From: Onchocerca lupi
Lineage: Eukaryota; Nematoda; Chromadorea; Rhabditida; Onchocercidae
Length of the DNA stretch: 64,000 bases
Assembly: GCA_028564675.1 (NCBI GenBank)
Contig: JAOVVO010000029.1
Location: forward strand, 186,001-250,000
Reading direction: 5' to 3'
Numbering within the stretch: position 1 is the stretch's first letter; each line of letters starts with the position of its first letter. Positions 20,697-33,041 of the stretch are shown here, piece after piece. The position numbers and the translations under genes are program-made. The notes below the pieces were generated by a model that was given only the letters and a program-made list of their open reading frames with translations, was not told the DNA's origin and did not search any database.

Positions 20697-22568
20697 TCAA
20701 GTACCATAGCATCGATTATTAACTTGCCGCCTACAGGAATCCCAAATGCCATAACCAGCTTTCCAAGGGCAAGAGCATGTTTCTACAGCTGGACAAAATA
20801 CTGATTCTGCAAAATAAAGAATTTTTGAAAAATTTAAAATTTAAATTCAAATAAAATTTAAAATTAAAAAGAAAATACTTGAAGATCATTGTAAATCAAA
20901 ATTTTAGACAAATTTGGAATTTTTGAAAGATTTAACTGAAAATTCAGTCCTGTGATTTATTAGACATAAGTAAAGGTTATTAAGGTCAAACACCAACTAT
21001 CTGCGTGACAGAAGGGGCAACCAGGATGCAAGTGTTCCGTAATGCACACGGAACATCTTGCGTAACGGCATTCCAATCTTCCTAAATGCGTCGCATACTT
21101 CTTCTGGCAGCGACGGTAAAAATTATAGCCACGACAAGCACGTGCTGTAATTAGTGTAATTAATTAATGCAAAATATGAAATTTTTGACATTTTTAATAA
21201 AAAATGTGAAATTCACATTATTTCAAGTGAGTACTACTGTACGCAAATGCATTGCACCGCATACACTGCAAGCAAATAGTTGGAAAAAATTCAGCGAAAA
21301 AAATAATTATCACTGATAAAAAAATGTTTATTTCGTGGAAGTTTTGATTGGCATCTTCTAAAAAGTATTATCTAAGAGATCAAAAATGATTTTGGATAAC
21401 ATTGAATCTTGTCTGCAACGGACTTCTTCTTTTATTACAACTATAATAATAAGATTGATTTAAGAGCAGTTATTTTTTTTTTGCAAGAAATTTTTCATTA
21501 AAATTTCGAAAATAAATGTAAGGGAAATAAATAAATGCATTTTAGAGATGATTTTTATCTTTTCAGGAAACGAATGAATTTTTAAGCGAGTTTTAGACGC
21601 TCATTTATTTTTGCACAAATTCTACGATAAAAAAAAAAAAAGAAAAAAACATTCCTAAGAGAGATTTTTATCAATTTTCACTTGTTTTTCGATTTGTTTT
21701 CAAAACAAAATAAATGAGATCTTTTTCTAAGAAAAAAAAAATAACGAAAAATTGCTCAAAATTTCTATATTTCGAAATTCCAATCAAAAAAAATATATAT
21801 ATATATAATTATAATATTTTGTTGATTAGTGTAGTAAACATTGAAGTTATTTCTGAAATCTCAAACACTGAAGTTATTTCTGGAATCTCAATTAATGAGA
21901 TATGGAAAATACTAATTAATCGCGAAAAAAAAAAAAAGTACGTTTCCTTCGATTTCGACCCAACGAAACTTCTTGTTGTTTAAGACCAACTTCCATATCA
22001 TATATCGAATTTCGGCCAATTTTTGGATCAATAAAGCGACCTTTGTCAAGATCAAAGCATATTCGTTTCTGATTCAAGCTGAAAGAAACAAATGATCGAC
22101 ATTCCGAAAAAAAAAAAAGAAAGAAAAAAAACACTAGAATCTCTTTCCCATAAAATATAATTTTTTTTTAGCAATATTGAAAAAAGCGTAATGTAGAGAT
22201 TCAATTCAACCCTTTACTTTGTAAATTTCTACAAAATTTCAAATTTTTACTGCTGTTCAAGAAATGCTAGAACCAAAAATAAAATTATCCTGACATCAAT
22301 TGGTTTATCAGTCAGAATATCTTTGTAATTCTGTCTTTTATTTATTATAACTAAATGACGTGAAATCATTAGAATTTATGATATATTCCAATAAAAATTC
22401 TTAAAAATTTCGATCAAAAAAATTAACACATAGAAGTGAAGCGATTTTTTTTTTCATTTTTTATTTTTTGTGAACTCACCCAGATACTTCATTGGTGCAG
22501 ATCAGTTGAGAATTGATAAAATTCTTTGATAAAGCGATAAGAAAGAGCGTAAACAGAACAATTAACAT
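20697..22568 (-). CDS. Small secreted cysteine-rich protein (14 Cys), unknown family
   Basis: Four exons: 22568-22480, 22078-21942, 21144-20998, 20806-20697. Phases agree and give 160 aa. The N-terminus MLIVLFTLFLIALSKNF is a clear signal peptide, so the product should enter the secretory pathway. The mature chain has 14 cysteines: two early (LICTN, RICFD), then clusters such as CRYARCSVC, PGCPFC and ETCSCPW, ending NNRCYGT. An even number fits all-disulphide pairing. A basic stretch RNRRKPR before the main cysteine block may be a proprotein-processing site. I do not recognise the family; such proteins are common among excretory-secretory products of parasitic nematodes. The GTAC donor of exon 2 and the GTTGGT donor of exon 3 are weak but forced by phase. 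Confidence 0.7.
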
Positions 22569-25500
22569 TTCATTGACAATTTCTCATATTCGTTCTTTTA
22601 CGAGAATTTCAGGCACTTTTTTTCGAAAAATTAAAACTTTCTTCAACTTCTGCTTACATTAATAACAACATATCAAAATAAATGCATTTAATGATATGAT
22701 AACAGATGGTTTTAATGTTAAAAATAGAACATAAATGTTCCATTCTTCCTGTTTTTTTTTTTTTTTTTTTTGTTTTTAATTAAATTAATAGAAATGAAAG
22801 GAAGGAGCAAGAATGTTGAGGTCACATAAAACATTTGTGAGGAAAAAAAATTTAAGATTTATTTGCTTGATAAAAGGACATTAGATTCTTTAATATGAAA
22901 TTTCGGATCGTAAAATGATGTTTTAAATTCAAATACATTTTTTATTAAATAATCCTCAATTACATCATAGAAAAATCACAAGATACAAAATTCTCTGGTT
23001 AACTGATACATTTATTTTGAATTTATAAATAATAGCACTGTATTTATTGATAACAATCATGAACATATTAGATTGAATTTAATGGCAAATTTTGATCTTA
23101 TCAAAATGAATCAAAAAATAGTCGCTTCAAGAATTACAGATATTCGAAATGAAATTATCAACTACTGAATTCCTGAAAATTTCTATTATTTTGCTCTTCT
23201 AAACAAGCATAAATTAACTTGTCTAATTGAGAGCAAAATTAATGAACTTGTTAATTAATCATAAAAAGGATCTATTTTAGCAAGATTTAATCTGATGTTT
23301 AAAATAAAACGATCAAAATGAAACAAATTAAGATAGATTTTAAACTTTATAATTTCATTTAAATTAAAATTAGTGCATTCCAGTTAGTTCAAATAGCTAT
23401 TCACTGCATAAAACTGAAATTTGTAAAAAAAACAAGAAAAAAAAAGTGGGAAAAGATTATAGTTGAATGAATCGAAGGTAACGATAATAGAGCAATCCAA
23501 GTTTGCTAAAAATTCAGTAAAAATGTGTGAAATAGCAGTTAGTACTGAATGTTATTAGAAGAATGGAAAAGTTGAAAACTGACAGTTTGCTTGTTTTAAA
23601 GCTTAAGTGAAGTTAGAAAAAATGTGCTGAATAAGTGAATAAATGAGGGAATATTTGTTTTTCAAAGATGTCATCGATAAAAGGCGACAAAAGTACTCGT
23701 TTTTCTATCTCTCAGAGATTTTTGTAAAAAATTTTTCAAATTCCTCGAAGCTCTTAAAAATGTATGATGCAATTGTGAGTTAGTTAGAATTTATTTTCAA
23801 AATTTGAACAAAAGCGACAATTTTCGTTGGCAACCAATTGAGCAATTATGCATTTCAATTTATTCAAATAAATTCGTGTTTAGAATTTCTTTTAATCTAA
23901 TTAAAATTGGCTAATTCAATCAGTTATTAACTCATTAAAGTAATCAACAATAAATTTATTAAAATAATTAGTCTAATTAAAGTTTGTAACAATAAATCTG
24001 TTAAAGTAATTAATTATTCAACAGTGACTTCCTTTTCCTCTTTTATATATATTGAAGCACAAAATTATACAAAAATGGTTTTTAAATTCATTTGTTAATT
24101 TAATGAGTTACCAATTAATTGAATTAACTGAAACAACTGAAATCTTTCTGTGATTTCCTTAAAAGTACGTTATAAGTTTTAAATTATAACTGCAAAACGT
24201 TCTCACAAATTGAAAATTTAATTTCAACTGGTAAAATATGTTGATTGGGATGATTGATTTAAGAAAAGTAAAATTAAATTGAAAAAAATGAAAAGTTTCA
24301 TCCTTCCATATTTGTAAAATTATCGGTGTCAAAGTTATATTCTTACTATAAAAATGTTTTTCAACATCTTTTGAAGAAATTGATCAAGTCTAATGAATTG
24401 AACGAAGCAAAAAAATTTTTACGCATTATTACAATTTAAAATTCCATTGTTTAAAAAATTTTTTAAAATATCATTGATTAGAATTGATTAGAGAAATTTA
24501 AACTAATCTAAGATTATTTCGCACTACTAAAAATGGTTGGAATTAAAAGAAAATTATCTAATTAATGCATGAAGATTGATGGAAGAAAAATAAAACATTT
24601 AGCCAACTGGAGGAAAGTAAGAAAATGAAAACGATGAAATATGTAAAATTATCAACGAAATTAGAGGCCGGATGTGTCCCTCATTTTTCAAGTCGCGCTT
24701 AGATTTTAATCTAAATACGCCAATAGTATCGCTTTTTTTTCTTTTTTTTTTTGTTTTTTCATTTTTTTTCTTTTTTTTTTTTTAGTGTTGACTTTTCAAG
24801 AAACATACCTTCGTCGCATTTCTAAAATGTCAAAATGATTGATATTCAAATCAATAATTTACTACTTTTTCCACTATGACCGGTTTTTTTTTTGATTTTT
24901 TTTCGAAATGATGTACTTGAAACTTTTACATTCCTTTCTCCTTCTTTCCTTGATTCATTCATTTATCATCATATTTCGTTGGATATTAATCCTGAAGAGA
25001 AAGAGTTATTGATTTGATCATCAGGTCAAATCATTTGTTCAGAATTGTCTTTTCCTCAAGCGAAGGAGTAAGAAAAAAAAAAAAAAATTTAAATTTTACA
25101 AATAAAAGTTCTGTGATATGATGAATAGGTTGTTAAATTTTCGAATTGAAGACTGAATTTTCTAAGTTTCTTTTGCTTTGAATTTTATTTTAATCTGTTA
25201 TTCAAGTGAAGTACTATTTTGAAATAACTTTTTTTTTCGAAGATTTCAATTTAGTATCATTGAGTTTCGGCAATAAATTTTTTGAGAATTTCTATCAAAT
25301 CGTTGAAAAGATTTGAGTTCTAAAGGATTAGATAAATTTAACAAAGTCATTTTTGCCTGTGCATCAAACTCCCAAACTCTTGTGATTTTCGAGTAGAAAT
25401 AAAATTTAGAAAGAACTTTTAAAAAAAATTTTATTTTGAGACTGGAAATTTATTTTTCTCCAATTTATCCTTAGTGTGGTCAAAATTTTTAGAAATTTAA

Positions 25501-27479
25501 AAAATAGCTTCAAAAATTTCTTGCATGCATTATTCAGACAAATTTGAAATAATACTTCGGAATCCATCAGTTTTTTATTTTAAACCAGCATGAAATAATA
25601 AGTGTTATTTCATAATTATTTTAATGAAATATATTTTTTAAAATACACTTTCTTTTCAAAAACATATTTTTATCGAAAATATACTTTTTTAACGATATTT
25701 GAACAAAATATATGGTGCGAACAATGAAATTCTCAATATTGTATTTTTGAGTAAGTCTTATTTTCTTTGTTCCAAATGAATTATTGTGTAAATATAAAAA
25801 CTAATTAACACATGTAATTAATTAGTAATTAGTTTTGGATAAGAACGACATGTTTCCACTGAAATTTGCGTTATGAATGATGAAAGAAGAAATGCGAAGT
25901 GTCAGATGAAGTCAAAATGTGTAACAATAAAACGCTTGTAAATGAAATCAATTTTGGATGTAATTTGTTTGTTGATGAAAAGTGCACGACAAATTCTGGA
26001 TAATGAGGTCAAATGAGGTCAAATCCTTCATTAAACAAATGAATGGGATGGAAAAAAACTCTTGTATCCAGAGTAATTCCAGAAGATGATTGATAAAATC
26101 ACATACATGATAACATGAAAATTCATTAAAAAATTTTCATTGCATTTCATAAAATCATGTGATAATCGCTTTTTTTTTCTTTTTCTTCGCCTTTTCATCT
26201 TTTCATATCTCCTTATTTTAAGAAATTAGATCAAACGAGCAAATCATTTAAATTATTTATTACTTTTTCTCATTTCTTATCTGAAATTAGAAAAATATGA
26301 CTTTTTTTTTTTTTTTTTTGAAAAAAAAGTCATACTTTAAAGATGTTATTGTTATTCGATGGAAGCAAAATACGATTAGCATATTTCCTAATAAATTTCA
26401 TATTCCAATAGAACATTACAAAGTATTTGAAAAAGATTAATATATCTCGAAAAAAAAAAAGCAGCAAAATATCCCGGGATATCTTCTAGAAAAGATTTGA
26501 TAGCAGTATGAAAATGTCATCATATATTTCTCACATATTTCCTTATGAAAAATCGTTCAACACTTTAATTTTCCTATAAATTTAAAAATACCAATAAATT
26601 TTTGGTAGTAAAGTAAAAATCATCATTCATTTATCACTTATCATTGATTCATTTATATCCTCCTATCAAATTTTTGTTTTTCTTTATTCTGATATTTTCC
26701 AACTTTTTTCAGAAATTTTGCAAGTTATACAGAAAGAGAAAAAATAATAACGAAAAATGTTGAATTTTTTAAAATTTTCTACGAATTTTTTTTTCATCAA
26801 AATTTAAAAATAACATTTCATTTGTTAATTGGTAAAACAACAAGAAAAAAAAGAATATTATAAATTATCTATTATAAATTAAAAAAAAGAAAGAAAAAAA
26901 GAAAAAAGTGTGTTTCCGATAATTCATAATAATTGAATAATTAGCAATAATAACAATAAATGATAAAAATTAACTTTGAAAAATTGATTTATCATGGGAA
27001 AATTATTTTAATCTTCACTTAGAGAGAAAATTTTGGAAAGAAAAACAAAAACCGAAGAAAAAAACGAAGAAAGGAATAATTCTTTTCTTTCTGTAAATTT
27101 TTTTTCTTTTTTTTACAGTGATAAATTGGATGAAATCTTTGATGTTATGTAAATTTACATACCAATTAAGAAATTCTTTTTTCTCGACCTATTTACCGTT
27201 AATATGAACTGATAAGGTGTAAATATGGTGGACAATAACAAAAGAAAATTGTTTTTCTTTATTTTATCATTTTCAAAATATCCAAAAGTACGAACACACC
27301 TTTTATAACCTTTTTTTGTTTTTTTTTGTTTTTTTCCCCTAAACCTTTTAATCTTTCCCTTCCTCTAATCGACCTTACCGATTGTCCTAATTGATAGGCC
27401 AAGTTATCATTATATATGCTTCGTTTGAGAAGTTGAATTATCATCTGAATTGTCTTGGACAATAGTCGCTCCTAAAAAT
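22569..27479. other. Gene-poor AT-rich region
   Basis: About 4.9 kb with many homopolymer runs, including polypyrimidine stretches near 24730-24784. No frame carries a recognisable domain and no exon-like series was found on either strand. The 3' end presumably holds the ZP gene promoter. Confidence 0.5.
26296..26334. repeat. Perfect inverted repeat with T/A arms
   Basis: TATGACTTTTTTTT is answered by AAAAAAAAGTCATA after about eleven bases. It would form a 14-bp stem. Probably a chance or slippage product of a T run, although the six specific bases at each end pair exactly. Confidence 0.6.
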
Positions 27480-30400
27480 ATGCAAACTTTCATCAAAATC
27501 CATCATATTATCAGTTTATTTTTGATTCACAGTCTTACGAAAACTAAATTGACTGTTGCAATTGATAATGAACTGATAGGAACTCCTGTGGTGAGCTCTT
27601 TTCATATTTTGTTTTCAACTTATCATTTATCTTTATTATTTACTTCTTCCTCACCCCTCTTTATTCACTCTTTTATTGATAAAATAATAGAATAATCATG
27701 ATAAAACTGAATCATGTAAATTATTTTAATAAAAGATACTAATAGATTGATTATCACAAAATTACTGGTAATTTGAACTTAAATATTTTTTAATTTCGCT
27801 TTATGGAGTATAAAATGAATTCTTTTCGAATGGTGGAAAGTCTTTTTCTTAATAATTTGACAATTACTTTTTTGACTAACATTTGGAAATGATAAAATTA
27901 ATGAGCAGATTTGAGTAATTCATTAAATTTACCAAATTTACCAAATTCATTGAATCATCAAATTAATTTTGAGAGCGTTTTGTAAATTATCAATTTAGCA
28001 TGATCAATCCTTTCTTTGATAACTTCATCTTTCATCATCTCAAATAATTTTGTTTTGGAAATAATCTATATCATATCTTAATTCAGCATAAATGACATAA
28101 ATATAAAATTCAAACAGAAATAAATTCCAACATAGTCTATTTCAATTTAATCGACAGTTCAAAATAAGAAAAAGTATGTATCTGTCAATTAAGTATAAGG
28201 TGAAGTAATTAATTATGAATTGGTTTGCAAGGATTTTAGATAAAAGATCGATATTTCAAATTTCACTACTACCTCATTTTCATCCATTAAATCACTAAAA
28301 TGCTTATTGTGCTCATTTTTCAAATCCGTCCTTCAGATCATTGGAATTGTTTGTGTCATTTCTTGTTGGTTAACCATGGCAAAGGTCATATAACTGAGTA
28401 GTACCCTTAAGTTTCGATCTTTTTTTCCATTTCGTTTTTCTAAATTGCTAATTAAGGTCTAATTAGCTCAAGCAAAAGTTCTCAATAGCATTCTCTAAAT
28501 TAATTTTTTTCTTTTGCTACTTTCATCCATGAGTTGTAACGAATCCTTGGTGGCAGAGAAGGATGAAAGTTTTAGAAAAATAAATGAGCGATAATAAATG
28601 GTGAAATGCAATTTGATATTTAAAGAAAAACAAATTAGAGATAAAATTAAAGTTTAATCTATTAATTTATATAAAATGAAAAATCAATAACTCGGAAAAG
28701 TCAAGAATTTGGTGTTTTTAACTATAAAATTTATGAGTACACTAGATCAAAAATTTCCGATATATAATTGCAAAACTGCAAAGATCATAGAATATCACAA
28801 ATAGAATTAGCAGTTGTTATTTCATTTTTTTTTTTGCTTCTCATTAATTAAAAAGATTCCCGGGCGCTAATTAAAAAGATTCCCGAAGAAAAAATCAACA
28901 TTATATCATGATAATATTCATTCTATTAATATTCATCCTTTATAAACTTCGCTATTTCAATAAAATCCATCGAGATTTTTGCTCAAATTTCGCGCAATAT
29001 CGACACTGCTACTTTCAGCTATATTTCAGATTTTTCAATTGAAATTATCAGGAAATAACTTATACTAGACATTTAATTATTTAATTAGTTCTATCATGTT
29101 TCCATGTTATTCTGGTGTTAGTTGAAATTGGAATTGAAAAAATCTATCCCATCTAATTAATCATTCTAAATAATTAACAAATCATTATAATTAATCACAA
29201 ATTCACATATAATTCATTTAAACATTTTCAGGTAGATTGTGAGGATTCAGTGGTATCATTAACATTTAAAACCAAAAAACCATTTACCGGACGTGTATAT
29301 GTACGTGGATTAGCTGATGATGAACGATGTTCCAGGAATTTTGCATCAAATATTGATCAGGATAAATTTTCGATGAAAATCAAAAATGGTGATTGTACTA
29401 TGCAACGTCAACGTGTCACCGGTTCTTTAGAGGTCATTTCATCGATTTTTTAATAAACTTGGCAACCTTTTCTAACAAAACATTTTGACGCAATTAATTT
29501 TCAAGTATTTTCTATTTAATATAGAAATTTTAACAATTTTATGAAGCATTTTTTGAAAATTTCAATTATTTTGCATAATTTTAGGGTATTATGTTATCAC
29601 TTACAATCGTCGTATCATTTCATTCCACATTTGTAACACGAGCTGATCGAGCCTATCGTTGCATGTGTTTTTACCGGAATATTAAACGGTTAACATCCGG
29701 TGTAGATATGTCATCAATTGGTACCACCGAATTGATGGATATGGCAAAAATGCCAACTTGCACATACAGTATTCATTCGGGAAGTGCAGATGGACCATCA
29801 ACTGTGTAAAATTTTTTTTTTCAAGAATTTTCAAATTCAATTAAAAAATTCGAAATTATTTTATAACAATATATATATATATTATAGTTTTCCTATCCAA
29901 TTGATTGTTTTTTTTTACCCAAATTTTCATATTTCAAACTTTTGGTTTCTCAATTTGCTGGTTTAGTTGGTCATACTGTTACATTGTCTGTTGTGAAGCG
30001 AACAATTTAGGCAGAAATTTTGCCAAAATAATTTAAAGAATAAATGGTTTTCATGCATTTCTTATCAAAAAATCTGACTAATCTTTTTAAAAATTTCTTG
30101 AAAAAAGCTAACTTTGACCAGTAGCGTGGATTACAAATTAATGAAATTAATACGATAATTTACAGTTTATGAAATTAATACGGTAGTGCACAGATAAGAA
30201 AGTGATAATTTAAAAACTAGAAACTAATAACTTATGGTAGAATTTAAGTTCAAAATTCGAAATTACAGTAGCTTAAAGATTAGAAATTAATACGGTAGTT
30301 AAAAAATTGCAGTTTTGGACAAGTCGGTGAGAAAATTTATCATGTTTGGGAATGTGATGATAATTCACAAGGATTTTTGGTACATTCATGTTTCGTTAAC

Positions 30401-32043
30401 GATGGACGAGGAACACGTTTTGACTTGGTATCTGACTTTCTGCTGCTCGTAAATTATTGAATGTTTAATTAAATTGGTAGTAAAATTAATAATAAGTTGA
30501 AATATATTTCAGCTTGATATGGATGGATGCGCTATTGATCCGATCATTCAACCTGATGTTCAATATGATAAAGACCTATCAAGAGTAAAAATATTTCAAT
30601 AAAAAAAAAAAAAAAAACAAAAATACTAATTTGTGTTTAATTTCTTAAGAGAGAAGATATGGTAGTTGACAAAAATTACAACTTTAAAACTTAGAATGTA
30701 AAATATAAGGAGAAGAAATAATAAAATTAGATATTGTAAGAAAATAATCAAAATTATTTCAGTTTATTTCATTGTGAATGCTTCTTTTATATTTTTGAAT
30801 TGAAAAATTTAATTTGCAAACTTTTTTTCTTTCAAGTTTTAAATACACTCCTATATTATTTTTCCAATTTCTTAATTCATGAAGTTAGTCTCGAAGCAAA
30901 TTTCCTTTTTTTTTTTTCCTATGTCATAACCTGATTTCAGGATTTTCAATTAAAATCAGCATAAAATTTAAGATGTCTTATTATATTGTGGCAATAATTA
31001 TCTTACAAATTAATTTTCAAAAAATTACATTGCCATTACTTCACTTAGCAATCAGTAGTTCGAACTTTTATATATTTTAAACTTTGAATTTCAGTTTTGG
31101 AATTAATTTTTATTCCAAAAGCTAGATATTCTGAACTTTGAAAATTTATAGGCAGTAGTTGAAACATGGGGTTATAAGTTCAGTGATACTTCGGTTCTCA
31201 ACTATCAATGTGTCATCGAATTATGCAAGAAAAGTGATGGTGAATGTGAAGGTCTTACTCCACCATCATGTAGCATCAGTAATAATCGAATTCGACGTAG
31301 TTTAGCTCACAACGAAAATTCTAGGTTTGATATTTATAATTTTGAATCATAAAACAGTGATCAGTTCGCAAATCATTTTCAATATAGAAGTGATTCTAAG
31401 AAATTTTCTAAAAATTTGCGATATTTTAGCGTTTCATTAGAAAAAAACACGCATGATACATCTGATTTACGTAGCAATCAGATGGATTTAATTGCTTCAC
31501 TCAGTATGCTTGACAATATTGAAGAAAATGGAGTATCCGATCCACGATCACGATTTTTCATAAAAAACGCCATTCAGGTACGATTTTTAAACTTAATTTT
31601 CCCTTTCGCAATGATTCAAGATATTTTCTTGAAAGTTTATCATTAAATGGATGTGTTGTATTATTTAAAATCTATGATTCTTCTTCTGACATTTTTTTTG
31701 TATAACACCCTTTTTTAAATAAACGTTTCACAGAGATTTCATCCTTGATCGATTAAAAGTATAATTAAAATGTAAATATTTATTGCTTGTTAATAAATCT
31801 ATAGGAATTCTAAATCTAATCAATATTTTTCATTAAGTAAACTAAATAACAAAATTACAAATCAGTTGAAAATTTAAATTTTAGTCCAATTCTGGATCAG
31901 AAAATGGAATGGCAATAGCATTGATAGCGACACAAAGAATATGTTTAACTTATCCAATTCTTGGTGTAATACTGACTGCTACTTCACTTTTGCTTACCAC
32001 TTTATCAGCAATTGCGATTTTCATATGCAGAAGAAATGGGTGA
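27480..32043 (+). CDS. Cuticlin-like ZP-domain membrane protein
   Basis: Extracellular-matrix precursor of the nematode cuticlin type, expected to polymerise in the cuticle after furin cleavage. Eight exons: 27480-27590, 29232-29432, 29585-29805, 30313-30427, 30513-30584, 31152-31324, 31388-31577, 31885-32043. Phases agree and give 413 aa. Order: signal peptide (about 1-22); the typical cuticlin opening VAIDNELIGTPVVDCEDS; ZP domain to about residue 280 with conserved Cys (RNFAS, CTYSIHSG, HVWECDD, SCFVNDG, LDMDGCAIDP); a furin-like site RIRR (286-289); a linker; a transmembrane segment at about 384-409 (LGVILTATSLLLTTLSAIAIF); and a short CRRNG tail. Intron 1 is long, about 1.6 kb. Which cuticlin paralogue it is cannot be said. 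Confidence 0.92.
28845..28885. repeat. Short direct repeat in ZP intron 1
   Basis: TAATTAAAAAGATTCCCG occurs at 28845-28862 and again at 28868-28885. It is a small slippage-type duplication; no function is apparent. Confidence 0.7.
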
Positions 32044-33041
32044 TAATTTTATTCAAAATTTTATTACTAAAAAACGTAAAATACGTGAAATATGATGCAA
32101 AATACATAGTTGTTATTAGAAATTAATATGTAGGAGAGTTCAAATTCTCGACTCAAACTCTTCGAGAGAGAAGTTCATCAATTCTGGATTCTAAAAATTG
32201 TAGAAATTCATTTTCTGAATTCATCTACAAATTTGAAAACTTAAATCCGCAGATAATAGATGATGTGTTAAATATACTTTAGTGCAATGAGATACTATGC
32301 CTTTTCGTTTTTAGATTGATAAATATTAGTTGATAACAACTTTAAAAATTGATGATAATGAAGTTTTTTTCCAGGAAAGTACTAAAAAGATGAAAATATC
32401 TACAAAATTTACAACAATGAAATAATCAAAGTTTCGACTTACTCGGCTTATAATTGTGATATTGACAGAACTTTATAACAATAATAATAATAATAAAGAA
32501 TCAGGTGATAATATCAGATATGATTGCTAGTAGTTTATCTAATAAATATTACATGGAATCGAAATAATAATTCTCAAATTTCTCCCATAATCAGAATACT
32601 CCGGAACTTGATACTTATATGGTGTTTTCAGGCAATGATATTCAAGTAAGTAAAAATGGGCAAAAGCTGAAGATTAAATTAATTAAAATCAATTATTCAG
32701 ATTGATAAGCTCTACTGATGACTGAAAAAGTCTTTTTGTAAGGCTAACTTCGAAAAAAAAAATTATTTAAGAATTAATACAGAATTAGCTATTCACGCAT
32801 CAAAGAAAATCTTCGCAAACGACCATCTAAATTTCCCTCAACGATAAATATCTATTTTCTATAAAAAAAACTACATTGTCACGAATAATTACTTATTAAA
32901 TTTCTAAAATTGAATGTCATCCAATGTTCTGGATATCGATTTTCATACTTTGCCGCTAAGAAATATCAGAATTCTGGTAAAATTAATCCCGAATATGCAA
33001 ATTACAATCATATCCAAAATATGCAAGCACATATAATTGAT
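32044..33041. other. Intergenic region between convergent ZP and FMO genes
   Basis: Contains an (AAT)n stretch near 32480-32497 and presumed 3' untranslated sequence of both genes. A plus-strand frame at 32910-33101 is largely antisense to the last FMO exon and is not called. Confidence 0.45.
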
